Shown here piece after piece: positions 46,457 to 57,007 of a stretch of 64,000 bases of DNA. A program made the translations under genes and the position numbers. Position 1 is the first letter of the stretch. Every line of letters begins with the position of its first letter. Source of the DNA: Marinimicrobium koreense (lineage in GTDB: Bacteria > Pseudomonadota > Gammaproteobacteria > Pseudomonadales > Cellvibrionaceae); NCBI RefSeq assembly GCF_003762925.1, contig NZ_RJUK01000001.1, positions 806,001-870,000 on the forward strand, given 5' to 3'. The notes under the pieces were generated by a model. The model was not told the origin of the DNA. It saw only the letters and a program-made list of their open reading frames with translations, and ran no database searches.

Positions 46457-48438
46457 TGTGATTGTGCTCCTTTTGGGAGGTTTTTATGAAGGCCGGTATC
46501 GGTCAGGATGACCAACCAGTCTTGTGGTGAAAGGTTGCATGCCGCGTCCCGCTCCGGGTTCAATTGCAATCTGCGTCCTTGATGCGACTCGTGATAATAA
46601 ACCCCAAGCGCCGTTTCGCCACGCTCGGCGACAAGCGCTTCGAGCTTCCAGAAGGGTAGGGAGCCCTTGATGCCGTAATCCCCGGTTGGTCGGAAATAGA
46701 TCTCAGCGCCACCCTCAGTGAAGAGTTCATCAAACACCAGGCGCAGCTCCGGACGCAAGGCCACCTGGGCCAGAAGATGACTGAGAATAAGCGGGCTGAT
46801 GATGGTTTCACCACGCTGATGCCCGAGCAGAATGGCATTGTCCGGATCACTCAGCTCCACCAGCAGTTGCGGCGGATCATCGGTCTGTTTCAGGTGCTCT
46901 TCGAGAATGCTCTGTCCGACGATGGCACGGGCGTCGGCCTCTTCACCACTGTTTACCCGGTCACTGCTGGTCAGAACAATGCTGTCATACTGGGCGGGTT
47001 CAATGTCATACAGCTCGCCTTCCTGCATGAAGTCGGTTTCGATATGGCGACATTGCGCTTTGATACTGCCCATGTGGTAGCGATCAATGAAATTCTCCCT
47101 CTCCTGAGCCGGCAGTATTGAGACGATGTCCAACTCAAACCGATACTGGCGATAACTGCCCAGCTCGTGCACCAATGCGGGAAGGCGATCGTTCCAGCCG
47201 AGAATCAACACTTTCTTTTTGGTCAGGCGGTTGGCGGGTTTATGCTTGTCATCCAGCGCTTTGCGCTCAAGCGGATTCAGCCGGTACCCCGAAGCCTTGA
47301 GTGGCTGGGTATCATTGAATTCCGGAGCAATGAACACGACTTTATCCGTCTCGGTTACGACGGTGTCCGAAGGAGCATTCAACTGCACACGCCAGTGTTC
47401 CTCTTCGCGGCGCAGCAATCCGCAGATCACAGCACGTGGACAGCGCACGGCGATGGACGCGAGAGAATCACCGGCAAAATGTTCGCCGCTGCGGACATAA
47501 AACTCGTTACCGCTCTGATCGGTCAGCAGCTCATTGTAGACCTCTGATAAACCGGGATGAATCAGATTCTGGGCCATGAGGCTGGCAATGGTGGCATCCC
47601 CTGGGACCACCTGAAGGGGCCCGGAATAAGCGCGGCGGGCAATGGGCAGCTTACGCAGGTCCTGGATTTCCGCCACGACAAATGGCCGGGTGACATTCTG
47701 CCTGCGGGCCAGAGCATCCAATGACATCAGTGCCTTGATGGTCTCTACATCGGCGCTGACCAGACTGTTGAGTTCGTGGGAATCGCTGGGAATGATGACC
47801 GCGGCGGCGTTCAGACAGGCCGCCCGATGCAGGGCATCGGGCTGCAGAGCACTGCCGGAGCGCAGCACAATCTGCCTGGCTTTGCGACCGATGCCCGGCT
47901 CGGCGCGCAGTTCTTCAGCCTGTAGCGCCGACATATCCTCTGCCAACACCACCAGTTTGAGACGGGAACTGTCGTGCCCCAACAGGTGCTGGCGCATCGA
48001 CCCGGAGGCACTCAAAAGCTCTCTGATCAGGGGCAGGGTGCGGCTGTTCCAGCCAATGATGACCACATGATTCCGAAAGGCCACTGGCGTCAGGCCCCGC
48101 TCAAGCGCGGTCATCCGGGCGATCAATGAGCGAGTGAGAATGGCCACCAGGGTACCCATGAATACCACATAGCCACTGACCGTGAGAATCGTCGACACAA
48201 AGCGCAGCCAGGAGCCCTGATCATCGCCCAGATAGCCCGGGTCCGTCAGGCGCAGAAACGCCCACCAGACGGCGTCACCGACGTCTTCGCCTTCGCCGGC
48301 CGGGAACGCCAGTAGGCCGCCGGTAATGGATATGAGGGCGATGATTGCACCCACCACCAGCAACTGAAACAGGGCGCCTTTGACGAACTGGCGCTCAACA
48401 AAAAATTTGACCCGGTCTATAAAACGCAGTGGCAGCAT
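46453..48438 (-). CDS. CASTOR/POLLUX-type ion channel with RCK domains
   Basis: The 661-residue protein has two N-terminal membrane helices (about 22-45 and 80-103) around a pore loop ([18 protein letters not shown]), then TrkA-N/RCK-like domains starting at [19 protein letters not shown] (about 124) and again near [20 protein letters not shown]. This plan and the middle domain match bacterial relatives of plant CASTOR and POLLUX nuclear cation channels. It lacks a canonical TVGYG filter. AGGAGC precedes the start; 30 bp separate it from the RND pump gene. Confidence 0.85.
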   Translation of the reverse strand: MLPLRFIDRVKFFVERQFVKGALFQLLVVGAIIALISITGGLLAFPAGEGEDVGDAVWWAFLRLTDPGYLGDDQGSWLRFVSTILTVSGYVVFMGTLVAILTRSLIARMTALERGLTPVAFRNHVVIIGWNSRTLPLIRELLSASGSMRQHLLGHDSSRLKLVVLAEDMSALQAEELRAEPGIGRKARQIVLRSGSALQPDALHRAACLNAAAVIIPSDSHELNSLVSADVETIKALMSLDALARRQNVTRPFVVAEIQDLRKLPIARRAYSGPLQVVPGDATIASLMAQNLIHPGLSEVYNELLTDQSGNEFYVRSGEHFAGDSLASIAVRCPRAVICGLLRREEEHWRVQLNAPSDTVVTETDKVVFIAPEFNDTQPLKASGYRLNPLERKALDDKHKPANRLTKKKVLILGWNDRLPALVHELGSYRQYRFELDIVSILPAQERENFIDRYHMGSIKAQCRHIETDFMQEGELYDIEPAQYDSIVLTSSDRVNSGEEADARAIVGQSILEEHLKQTDDPPQLLVELSDPDNAILLGHQRGETIISPLILSHLLAQVALRPELRLVFDELFTEGGAEIYFRPTGDYGIKGSLPFWKLEALVAERGETALGVYYHESHQGRRLQLNPERDAACNLSPQDWLVILTDTGLHKNLPKGAQSQ

Positions 48439-48468
48439 GGCAGCTCCTGTCCCGACGAGCTCAGTGCA

Positions 48469-51400
48469 TCAGTGAGGGCTGCCAGTATACCGGTTTTTGC
48501 GCTCAGTCCAATTCAGAACCATGACGGTCAGCGAAGGCAGCATGGTCAGCGTCACCAGTGTGGCGCCGATAATGCCCGCCATAACGATCACCCCGACCCC
48601 GCGGTACAGCTCGCTGCCGGCGCCCGGCAGGAACACCAGGGGTGCCAACCCGACAATGGTGGTAATGGTGGAAATGGCAATGGGGCGCAGTCGCGAGCTG
48701 ACCGCTTCGCGCACCGCATCGACCGAGTCCATGGCCTCCTCCTTGAGGTTACTGATGGCACGGTGAACGATCAGAATCGGGTTATTGACCACGGTGCCCA
48801 TAAGAATCAGAAAGCCGAGCATGGAGATCATATCGAAGGGCTGACTGATGCCGCCCAGGCCGAGCGCCGAGGTGGCGCTACCCAAGAGGTTGAGCAAGGC
48901 GAGCCCGGCAATCCCGCCGGCAATGCCCAGCGGAATGGTGGTCATGATCAGCAGCGGATAGCCCCAATGGGTAAAGATGGCCACCATCAGCAGATAGACA
49001 ATGAACAGCGCGACCAGATAGTTGCTGCTCAGAGACTCCCGGGTGGCGTCCAACTGGTCGGCCGCCCCGGAAATATTCAACGTCACCCCCGTGGGCACCT
49101 GCCCATTTTCCTGCAGATAGCCTACGACGTCTTCGCGCACGCGCTCGACACCGGTCTCCAGGGCGACTGAGCGGGGTGGGATGATGTTCAGCGTTACGGT
49201 ACGGCTGCCGTCGAGCCGGCGAATGCTACTGGTATCCACCGTTTCCTCCATCCGGGCGAAATCGGACAGGGGCAGGGTACCGCGCTCGGGCACAAAGACG
49301 GCGATATCCTGAAGCGTATCCAGGTCCGCGCCGGGACCCAGCTGGTTGTACAGGTAGATATCGATTTTGTCATCGGCGAGGAAGAACTCATTCACAAAAG
49401 CTCCGTCGGTCAGCGCCGACACAGAGAAGCCGATGTCCTCGGTAGTCAGGCCGAGCTCCGCCGCCCGATCCCAATCGGGGCGGATTTCCAGTAGCGGCTG
49501 GGCCAGGGATAGACTGGAAGGGCGGGTCTGGATGCTCGGGTTGTCAAACACGGCCTCAGCGCGCGCGTAGGCGGCCTGCGCCACCTGAAACAGGCTGGCC
49601 AGATCCGGCCCGGAGATATCCAGGTTGACGCTGCGCGTGCCGCCGTCGTTGCTGCTGATGATCGAACCGCGCGCGGCAAATGCCCGCATTCCGGGATAGG
49701 TTTCGTATTGCTTGACCAGGGCGGCCATCAGCTCCTCGATCTGCCCGGGATCCTTGGATTCGGTGATGATCCTCAGGCTCTGGGGCGAAATACCCAAGTT
49801 GATGTATTTCATCGCCGGTACCTCGGTTTCACCCCGTTCGAAGGCTTCCGGCTCATCGTCCACGTAAGGCATGAAATACTCCTGAAGCTCCATGCCGATG
49901 GCTTCCATGGTTTCAAGGTTATAACCCGGCGGGGCATTCATGGAGGCGAAGGTTTTCGGCTCTTCACCCTCGGGCAGGTATTCCGCTGGCGGTGTGAGGA
50001 ACAACACAATGGCACCACTGATCACAATGGTGGCGACAATGGCACTGATACGCCGCCGGGGTGTTTCGATCAGCCAGTGAATTTGCCGGGTGATCCGCTG
50101 CTGAAGCGGATGGGCTTCGTCGCCACCGGAGGCGCCTTCAAATTTCAGCCGGGCGCTAGCGGTGGGGATGACGGTAATCGCCACCAGCATGGACACCAGG
50201 ATCGATGCGGAAATGGCGATCGCAATATCCGAGTAGAGTTGTCCCGCCTCTTCGGCGATAAACACTACCGGCAGAAACACCATCACTGTGGTCAGGGTAG
50301 AGGCCAACACCGCCGGCCAGACCTTCTGGACCCCGGCAACGGCGGCCTGCAGTTTCTTCAGCCCTTTGCGACGCTCGAGTTCGATGCTTTCGAGCACCAC
50401 AATACTGTTGTCCAGGGTCATGCCGATGGCGAAGGCGACCCCAGCCAGGGAAATGACGTTGATGGTCCGGCCCGCGATCAACAGCCCCAGGAAAGCCGCG
50501 ATGGTACAGATGGGAATACCCACCACACCCAGCGCAGTGGCCCGAAACGAACGCATGAACGCGTACATTATCCCGGTTGCCAGCAGGGCACCAAGAATCA
50601 GGTTTTTCCAGACATTGAACACCGAGGCCTGCACATACACCACATCATCAGCGGTCAGGGCCAGTTCCATGCCTTCCGGGTTGAGCAGGTCCCGGTTGAT
50701 GTTTTCCACCTCGGCCATCATGGCGTCCTTGATGGCAATCACGTTGGAACCGCTCTCCCGGCGCACCGACAGACTGATGACGGGACGGGTGTTGACGTAA
50801 GAGGTCTGGCGAATTTTGAAGTGATCGAGTTCGACGTCGGCCACATCGGACAGTCGGGTGATGCTGTCCCCCCGGCGCTCGAGGATGAGGTTTTCCAGAT
50901 CCTCCAGATCTTCGAAGCGACCCATGGTGCGCAGCAGGTAGCGTCGCTTGCCGCTTTCCACTTCACCGCCGGACAGGTCCCGATTGCGCTCGCGGATGGC
51001 ATCGCGCACTTGCGTGAGAGTGATCTCCCGCTCCGCGAGACGCTCGGGGTTCAGGTGAATCTGGATCTGGCGTTCGGCGCCACCCCCGACGTTGACTTCA
51101 GATACCCCGGGCACGCCGGACATACGCGGCCGGACATTGTCTTCGATAAAATCACGCATCATGTCCATGTCCAATCCCCGAGGATTGCCCTCCAGCGGGG
51201 AGATTCTGAAATACATGAACGCGTTGGAAGAAAACGACGTGGCGTAGACACTCGGCTCGTCGACGTTTTCCGGGTAAGAAGGGACCTGGGTCAGGGCGTT
51301 ATTGACGCGGATCAGGGTTTCGTTGATGTCCACCCCAAATGGAAACTCGAGCTCGATCTGGGCCGAACCGAAATCGGCACTGCTCTGCATTTCCACCAGG

Positions 51401-51621
51401 TAGGGAATGTTCCTCAGGTACTCCTCCTGTTCGATCAGGATCTCCTTCTCCACATCCTGGGGCGTGGCGCCGGGCCAACTGGTACGAATGGAAATGGTAC
51501 GGACTTCCAGGTCCGGAATCATCTGCACCGGAATGCGCAGCGCGGCCAGGATACCGAGTACGCAGATGATCAGAACGGTGACGGTGACCAGAATGCCGTG
51601 GCGAACAACCCAGGAAAACAT
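48469..51621 (-). CDS. RND-family efflux pump permease
   Basis: The 1050-residue inner-membrane pump shows the AcrB plan: TM1 FSWVVRHGILVTVTVLIICV, two large periplasmic loops, TM4 motif GMTLDNSIVVLESIELERRK with a single conserved aspartate, and a C-terminal half with LIMGTVVNNPILIVHRAIS and RLRPIAISTITTIVGLAPLV. It exports hydrophobic compounds with proton drive together with the adaptor encoded just upstream (one-base overlap). No outer-membrane TolC partner is nearby. Substrate unknown. Confidence 0.93.
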   Translation of the reverse strand: MFSWVVRHGILVTVTVLIICVLGILAALRIPVQMIPDLEVRTISIRTSWPGATPQDVEKEILIEQEEYLRNIPYLVEMQSSADFGSAQIELEFPFGVDINETLIRVNNALTQVPSYPENVDEPSVYATSFSSNAFMYFRISPLEGNPRGLDMDMMRDFIEDNVRPRMSGVPGVSEVNVGGGAERQIQIHLNPERLAEREITLTQVRDAIRERNRDLSGGEVESGKRRYLLRTMGRFEDLEDLENLILERRGDSITRLSDVADVELDHFKIRQTSYVNTRPVISLSVRRESGSNVIAIKDAMMAEVENINRDLLNPEGMELALTADDVVYVQASVFNVWKNLILGALLATGIMYAFMRSFRATALGVVGIPICTIAAFLGLLIAGRTINVISLAGVAFAIGMTLDNSIVVLESIELERRKGLKKLQAAVAGVQKVWPAVLASTLTTVMVFLPVVFIAEEAGQLYSDIAIAISASILVSMLVAITVIPTASARLKFEGASGGDEAHPLQQRITRQIHWLIETPRRRISAIVATIVISGAIVLFLTPPAEYLPEGEEPKTFASMNAPPGYNLETMEAIGMELQEYFMPYVDDEPEAFERGETEVPAMKYINLGISPQSLRIITESKDPGQIEELMAALVKQYETYPGMRAFAARGSIISSNDGGTRSVNLDISGPDLASLFQVAQAAYARAEAVFDNPSIQTRPSSLSLAQPLLEIRPDWDRAAELGLTTEDIGFSVSALTDGAFVNEFFLADDKIDIYLYNQLGPGADLDTLQDIAVFVPERGTLPLSDFARMEETVDTSSIRRLDGSRTVTLNIIPPRSVALETGVERVREDVVGYLQENGQVPTGVTLNISGAADQLDATRESLSSNYLVALFIVYLLMVAIFTHWGYPLLIMTTIPLGIAGGIAGLALLNLLGSATSALGLGGISQPFDMISMLGFLILMGTVVNNPILIVHRAISNLKEEAMDSVDAVREAVSSRLRPIAISTITTIVGLAPLVFLPGAGSELYRGVGVIVMAGIIGATLVTLTMLPSLTVMVLNWTERKNRYTGSPH

Positions 51622-52733
51622 CAGCGTCTCCCTCCCTGGTCATTCGCGTGACTCTCTGCAATGCGCTCGGGGACAACGTTTTGGCCTTCCTGCAAGGCTT
51701 CATTACCCAGGGTAACCACCACATCGCCCGACGAGAGACCCGAGCGGATCTCCACCCAACCAGAGGCACTGATTCCCGGAGTGACCTGTTGCTCGCGTAC
51801 CCCGCTGACTTGCCCCTGTTCCGCTTCGGTAATCACCCAGACACTGACCCGGCCATCCGGGTAGCGGATCAGGGCGTCACGCGGTACCGCGAGCCCGGTA
51901 CGGTCGGTATTGAGCTCCAGAAGCCCCGAGGTGGACAGGCCGGGAATCAACTCCGGTGCATCGTCTGGCGGTGTCACGCGCAACAGAAACGTTCGTGCGC
52001 CGGTCTCGCTGAGTGGCACCTTGCGATGCACCCGTCCGATGACTTCGGTGTCGGGGTAGGCGTCAAACCGTAGGGAGAGGCTGGATTGTTCGCTGACCCT
52101 CGGGAAGTACCGCTGGGGCACCTGGAAATGCACCCGCAGTGGCGCACTGGCCACCAGCTCCATGAGCGGGTTGCCGGGAGACACCCACTCGCCCAGATCC
52201 ACCTGACGAGAGCTGACCACACCATTGAAAGGCGCTCTGAGCTGGTGTCGCTCCAGTTCCGCCTCCAGGCGATTCAGTCGGGCCCGGGCGGCATCGCGAT
52301 TGGCCCGGCTGACCCGCTCCTCCGCTTCCAGGCGCCGAATGTCACTGGCGGCAATGGCGCCATCGCGCAGCGATCGGGCTTCATTGAGCTGCCGCTCGCT
52401 GTCGGCCCACTGCGCCTCGGCGCTGGCAAGGTCTGCGGCGGCCTGATCCCGATCGATACTGACCAGCTCGGAATCCAGCTCCAGCAGCAGATCCCCAGCC
52501 TCGACCCTGTCCCCGGCATCCACGGCCAGCCGGGACACCAGCCCGGCCACCTGGGGCGAGAGCAGCGATCGCTGCTCGGCGGTAACCGAGCCGGTCAGGG
52601 GAACCGTTTCGATGACCGGCCGCTCAACCACCCGAACCGCCTCGACTCTGGGCGGCTCCTGGGCCGAGGTCCAGGACGCCGCCAGAAGCAGTAACAGGCC
52701 ATACAATGGGCGAGGGGAGGCGATCATAGTCAT
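51621..52733 (-). CDS. RND efflux periplasmic adaptor (membrane fusion protein)
   Basis: The 370-residue protein has an export signal (MTMIASPRPLYGLLLLLAAS), a lipoyl/barrel-sandwich domain (SLLSPQVAGLVSRLAVDAGD and RVEAGDLLLELD), a helical hairpin (about 105-170) and a second lipoyl half (LRAPFNGVVSSRQVDLGEWV). No lipobox cysteine was seen. ATG 52733 has AGGAGAC 8 nt upstream, better than the more upstream in-frame ATG. It joins the RND permease to an outer-membrane channel. Confidence 0.92.
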   Translation of the reverse strand: MTMIASPRPLYGLLLLLAASWTSAQEPPRVEAVRVVERPVIETVPLTGSVTAEQRSLLSPQVAGLVSRLAVDAGDRVEAGDLLLELDSELVSIDRDQAAADLASAEAQWADSERQLNEARSLRDGAIAASDIRRLEAEERVSRANRDAARARLNRLEAELERHQLRAPFNGVVSSRQVDLGEWVSPGNPLMELVASAPLRVHFQVPQRYFPRVSEQSSLSLRFDAYPDTEVIGRVHRKVPLSETGARTFLLRVTPPDDAPELIPGLSTSGLLELNTDRTGLAVPRDALIRYPDGRVSVWVITEAEQGQVSGVREQQVTPGISASGWVEIRSGLSSGDVVVTLGNEALQEGQNVVPERIAESHANDQGGRR

Positions 52734-52948
52734 ACCGGTTTGTCTCCTGAGTTCCTTCGATGCGATCCAGCATACCGCCTGAGGGAAGCGGCGCAAATAT
52801 CCACCGCGTTAAGATTTGTCGTCAAACCCGCGCAGAGCGGGGCGTTTTGCTCGGCTTTATGCTAGGGTATGCTTCCCGGTGCGGGCGCTGTGGCGCCGTC
52901 GAGGGCCAGTCCTCCGCACCCTGGTACCAGAATTACGGAAACCGCAGT

Positions 52949-53311
52949 ATGAACGATCAGTACGACCGCCGGAACGCCGCCTGGCGCGCCGCCCAACAAT
53001 GGCGAGAAAAGGCCCAGTCCAGCTCTCGGTGGCGAGGCCCCAAGCTATTTCTGGCCTGGGTGGTGTTTGGCCTTCTGATGCTTATTGGCCTGGTCATAGC
53101 GCTGGTATTTTTGCTGGTGGGCTGGCTGGCCATGCCGCTGCTGCGCCGGCGCTTTCGCAAGCGCACCGAACAGATGCGCGCCCAGGCTGAGCAGGCCGCC
53201 CGGCGAGCTGGTGGCCATGGTCCCGGCTCCGGCAACCGGGGCAATGTGATCGAGGGTGACTATTCCGTTGATAAATCCTCCTCCGAGAGCGACCGCCATG
53301 ATCGCTCATAG
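52949..53311 (+). CDS. Small single-pass membrane protein, unknown function
   Basis: The 120-residue protein has a charged N-terminus (MNDQYDRRNAAWRAAQQWRE), one strong hydrophobic helix or hairpin (about 32-62; LAWVVFGLLMLIGLVIALVF), a basic stretch and a low-complexity tail. I do not recognise a family. It overlaps the following lipoprotein gene by 14 bp. The 215-bp region before it is a divergent promoter region with weak sites only (TTTTGC and TATGCT, 17 bp apart, at 52845-52873). Confidence 0.6.
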   Translation: MNDQYDRRNAAWRAAQQWREKAQSSSRWRGPKLFLAWVVFGLLMLIGLVIALVFLLVGWLAMPLLRRRFRKRTEQMRAQAEQAARRAGGHGPGSGNRGNVIEGDYSVDKSSSESDRHDRS

Positions 53312-53852
53312 CGCCAAGGGGCTGGTCATCGCCCTGGTACTCGGCGTGCTGTCTGGCTGCGCGCTGTTCCAGCCGGATGTGAGCCGCAACGCCTGGCCCG
53401 AAGATATACCGCCCCGCTCGGATTTTGAGGCACTGTACGCGGCGGATGAGCGCAATCAGGCGGTCCAGTCCCGGGAGGAGTATCTGGTCTGGATTACCCG
53501 CTTCTATGAAGGCTGGAAGCTCTATCCGCAGGGCTGGAGCGACCTGGTGCCGGACATTCTGGCCGAAGTGGAGGATCCGGACGAGCGCGCCGAGCTCGAA
53601 GCGGAGCTGTACGAGGCCGGGCGTTTCATCGCCAGTGAATGGTCGAAGGACGCCGAGACCCGCAAGGTGCGTACCCGGCAGTTGTCCATCTGGGGCAATG
53701 CCATGCGCGAAGCGGTCACCCGGGGAGAAACCCGGGAAATGATCGAGCAGATCGCGCGCGACGTCGATCGACTCAAGGCCCAGCGCCTGACCTATTCCGA
53801 TATCACCCCGGGGCGCTACTACGCCGAAGATGAGGATGATGTATTCCGCTAA
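53298..53852 (+). CDS. Putative lipoprotein, unknown function
   Basis: The 184-residue protein has a lipobox (VLGVLSGCALF, Cys near residue 21) and an acidic helical body (SREEYLVWITRFYEGWKLYP, EDPDERAELEAELYEAGRFI). It is probably tethered to a membrane on the periplasmic side. ATG 53298 overlaps the upstream gene. No family recognised. Confidence 0.65.
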   Translation: MIAHSAKGLVIALVLGVLSGCALFQPDVSRNAWPEDIPPRSDFEALYAADERNQAVQSREEYLVWITRFYEGWKLYPQGWSDLVPDILAEVEDPDERAELEAELYEAGRFIASEWSKDAETRKVRTRQLSIWGNAMREAVTRGETREMIEQIARDVDRLKAQRLTYSDITPGRYYAEDEDDVFR

Positions 53853-53864
53853 GGGGTGACTTGG

Positions 53865-53900
53865 GTGCCACCCCGGCCTGTCAGGCAGGCTGGGTGGCGC
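53865..53900. terminator. Hairpin between convergent genes
   Basis: GTGCCACCC and GGGTGGCGC form a 9-bp stem (one G-T pair) with an inner CCTG/CAGG palindrome. It covers the stop of the GH15-like gene. It lacks T-runs, so only a possible bidirectional terminator. Confidence 0.35.
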
Positions 53901-56900
53901 TGTCCAGTTCCGCCAGAACCTGATTCACATAGCTCTGCAAGACCTCTGGCGACTGCTCCAGTAGATTATCAATATCCCGGGTGCCCGGTTTGGCGTGATC
54001 CTTCTCCGCAACGTACTGCCGTGCCGCCGCTTCCAGCACCTGACTGAACACGACCGGCTGCTCAAAATAGGCCTCGGGATTCGCCTCGCAGTAATGAGTG
54101 AAGGCCGACAGTGCTTCCACCACCGCCGTTTTGTAGTAGGCCGGATGCAACTGCTGGGTCAGGCGGTCAATCAACTGGGCAAAACTTTCCTCACCCGAAG
54201 TCATGGAACTGCGCACCAGCTCGCACTCCAGCGTTGACTCCTCACTGTCCCGGTCGCCGAACTCCAGGGTGACGGCGTGGGCCAGACTCTGCCAGATGGC
54301 CCTGAGAAAATCATTGTCCAGCCGTGTCACCAGACCGCGTGCCAGGCGCCATTCAAACCAGTCCGCGTCCAGCGCATGGAACTGCTCGGCGGCGCTGCGC
54401 GGCAGGGCACCGGGCTCGGGTTTGCTTAACTGGACTTCCTCGGTGAAAATCCGCCGCTGGTAGGTCAGTATGTCAATCAGCCGCTGCGTCACGGTCGACG
54501 GCGGCAGCACGCCCAACTCGTCCAGGGAACAGTAGTCATCGCTGATTCGCCCCTGGCGCAGGCACAGTTGCATGAAGTTGTGCAGATGAATGGAGCGCAG
54601 CCCGTCAAACAGCTCCGGACGCGTGCGCACCAGGGTGCCGATCTGGGCGAGCATTTCCTGGGCCAGGGTCCGCTCTACCGGGTCCTTGTAGGTCCGGGAT
54701 ACCCCCTCCATCAGCTCGTCATTACTGAGGTGGGCGCTGACTATAAATTCGCGTTTTTTGTCTCCCAATACCACCAGTAGGTGGCGCATAGCGAGCACCG
54801 ATAGACTACCGGCGAGATCGCTGTGAAAACGATTCAGTGCCGCGAAACAGTAGCGGGCCATCAGCCATTGATTCAGCTCCCGTGTTCGCCGGTAGAGCAT
54901 TTCCAGCCACTGCTGCAAAGTCACCGGCTCGCCATCATGCTGGCCGACCAGGGCGTCCAGGTCACGCTTGTGAAGAAAACCGGCGAGCTGCTTTTGCAGC
55001 TCGATTTCCGGTAGCTGGGTCAGAGAATCCCATATGGTCTGGGCTTCCGGCGCAAGGTCGTCCCACTGATCCAGGCAGCGCGAGCAATCGCGAGGTGCCA
55101 GGGGTTCCAACTCAACATCCCGAATACTCAGGGCATTCACGCGAGAAGCGCGATAGGCCAGATTGGCCGAGGCATAGCCGACATGGTCATGCTCGGTGCG
55201 CAACTGCAGGGAGCGAATCGCTTCGAACAGCGACTCGATCTGAGGCATCTGACACAGTTCGTGGGTCATCAATAAGGTGAAAACGGCGACTTCCTGATTG
55301 ATCCAGTGCTTGCGAATATGCTCGATTTCCTGGGCGAGGCTTTCGCTGAACCACTGAGCATCGTACAGGCGGTAATCTTCCTCTTCGCTTTGCAGCCAGG
55401 AGAGTGTCAAATAGACCTTGCCGTTGATCTGATAGGTCTGGGAGCTGGCCAGGCTCTGCAGGCGTCGGGCTGGACGCCCTGTCAACTTCAGTGCCGGGTT
55501 GGCGCCAACCTGGCCATAGGCCTTGACCAGCTCGGGGGCGGGCAGGGCAATCAGTGGCTGAATTTCCTGGAGCGTTTCGGCGATCACCCCGTGCTCAGAG
55601 AGAATGCCTTTGGTCACTTCGTTATCGGTCAGCACCACCAAGGCGATGTTCGACTTGATGAACTTGGTGGCTCGCCGACGCAGTGACAGTGGGTCCAGAT
55701 GATCCGGCTCCAGCAGCCCTTCGTGCATGATCAGGCCGGTCCAATACAGGCTCTGGGCCCAGACCAGCGGTACATTGTCGTTGGCCACCCGCTCTTGGGA
55801 ACCGGGCTGTTTCTTTTCCGCCGCGACCCGATCGTCCGGCAGATAGTACAGCTCGGGTAACAGTCCGATGCCATCCACGTTTACCATCAGGGATTCCAGC
55901 CTGTCCCGATAGTGTTGCGCGGTGGATTCATTGCCGTCGAACAGCGCCTGAATGTACAGATAGGTGAAAAACAGCGGCCACTCGGACTCAACATGCTCAA
56001 AGTTCGCCAGTTCCGAGTGCTCGTAGTACAGGCGTGAAGTTTCCTCCAGCACAGTCTGGTGACCATCCCAGATAAACCGCTTGCAGCCGTAGTGGCCACC
56101 GAGTTTACCCAGAATTTCATCCCGGGTCCGGGTGACCAGTTTTTCCCGGCTGACCGCAAAGGCGGGAAAGCCGATGATGCTCAGCAGCGCGCTGTCCACC
56201 TCTTTGGAAACCGACTCTCTGGGCAACAGAGACGCCAGCGTGGTGCGCGCCAGGGAAATGGCATCGGCCACCACATGAATGGTGGCCCGTTTGGGCCCGG
56301 TGGGACCAAACAGGTTGAAACCGTCCAGCGCCTGGAGCGCGGCCTTTGCCATACCCACCGAGCTGGCGTTGATTTCGGTTTTGCCATTGTTGATTTTGTT
56401 GCCGCGCTCCCAGATACCGTAATCCGGGGTGCGGTAGGCGCTGGAGATGTAGTACACCAGGTTCTGAACAAAATCCACTTCGCTGAAGGTGGTGACAATC
56501 CGCAGGCCCGAGGCGGTCATCTGGGCGAGCATCAGCAGGTACAGTGAGGTGGCATCAATCTGTAAGTGACCCCAGGCGTCATCGGCCACCACCGTCAGGC
56601 CACTGGCGGTATCGTATTTGGCGTGCAATGCATCCAACGGGTCGAGGGACGACTTGAAGGTTTCGACCTTGTCCGACTGACGCATCATGGATTGCAGCAG
56701 TCCGCGCATCAGCTTGATGGTCGCCTGTTCGAGTTGGTCGCTACGGTCCCGGTCACCGGCGTGGCGCAGGGCCATACCCAGGGCCCAGACACAGACAACG
56801 GAGTAGACATTATCCCGCACCCAGGCGTCCGTGTAGTCTCCGTGATGGTTTACACTGGTGCTGGCCGGCAGCAGCCCGGTGACCGGGTGTTGCCGGCTGA

Positions 56901-56955
56901 GGATCACCGTATCGATATCCTGAAACAGCTGGTTCAATACTGACTTGTTTTTCAT
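53881..56955 (-). CDS. Phosphorylase-kinase-like GH15-family protein
   Basis: The 1024-residue protein resembles the alpha/beta regulatory subunits of eukaryotic phosphorylase kinase, a GH15 glucoamylase-like fold. N-terminal hallmarks are HPVTGLLPAS, HGDYTDAWVRDNVYSVVCVW and DDAWGHLQIDATSLYLLML; a second landmark is GIWERGNKINNGKTEINASS. Bacterial members are widespread but not well characterised. There is no signal peptide, so it is cytoplasmic. No glycogen genes are beside it. Whether it hydrolyses or only binds glucans is not clear from sequence. Confidence 0.85.
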   Translation of the reverse strand: MKNKSVLNQLFQDIDTVILSRQHPVTGLLPASTSVNHHGDYTDAWVRDNVYSVVCVWALGMALRHAGDRDRSDQLEQATIKLMRGLLQSMMRQSDKVETFKSSLDPLDALHAKYDTASGLTVVADDAWGHLQIDATSLYLLMLAQMTASGLRIVTTFSEVDFVQNLVYYISSAYRTPDYGIWERGNKINNGKTEINASSVGMAKAALQALDGFNLFGPTGPKRATIHVVADAISLARTTLASLLPRESVSKEVDSALLSIIGFPAFAVSREKLVTRTRDEILGKLGGHYGCKRFIWDGHQTVLEETSRLYYEHSELANFEHVESEWPLFFTYLYIQALFDGNESTAQHYRDRLESLMVNVDGIGLLPELYYLPDDRVAAEKKQPGSQERVANDNVPLVWAQSLYWTGLIMHEGLLEPDHLDPLSLRRRATKFIKSNIALVVLTDNEVTKGILSEHGVIAETLQEIQPLIALPAPELVKAYGQVGANPALKLTGRPARRLQSLASSQTYQINGKVYLTLSWLQSEEEDYRLYDAQWFSESLAQEIEHIRKHWINQEVAVFTLLMTHELCQMPQIESLFEAIRSLQLRTEHDHVGYASANLAYRASRVNALSIRDVELEPLAPRDCSRCLDQWDDLAPEAQTIWDSLTQLPEIELQKQLAGFLHKRDLDALVGQHDGEPVTLQQWLEMLYRRTRELNQWLMARYCFAALNRFHSDLAGSLSVLAMRHLLVVLGDKKREFIVSAHLSNDELMEGVSRTYKDPVERTLAQEMLAQIGTLVRTRPELFDGLRSIHLHNFMQLCLRQGRISDDYCSLDELGVLPPSTVTQRLIDILTYQRRIFTEEVQLSKPEPGALPRSAAEQFHALDADWFEWRLARGLVTRLDNDFLRAIWQSLAHAVTLEFGDRDSEESTLECELVRSSMTSGEESFAQLIDRLTQQLHPAYYKTAVVEALSAFTHYCEANPEAYFEQPVVFSQVLEAAARQYVAEKDHAKPGTRDIDNLLEQSPEVLQSYVNQVLAELDSATQPA

Positions 56956-57001
56956 AGGGTTGCTTTACACCGCGTTGAGCAGGCAAGGGGAGCATGCTGT
57001 C

Positions 57002-57007
57002 ATTATA
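57002..57007 (-). promoter_or_regulatory. Candidate -10 element for the GH15-like gene
   Basis: A consensus TATAAT is read on the minus strand about 50 bp before the start codon. No good -35 lies 16-18 bp upstream; TTGTCA is 23 bp away. The 185-bp divergent gap holds nothing else that I can support. Confidence 0.35.

Noticed and set aside
49708-51651. Plus-strand open frame of 647 codons opposite the RND pump
   Set aside because: Histidine/glutamine/glycine-rich composition typical of antisense frames in GC-rich genes; the RND pump is unmistakable.
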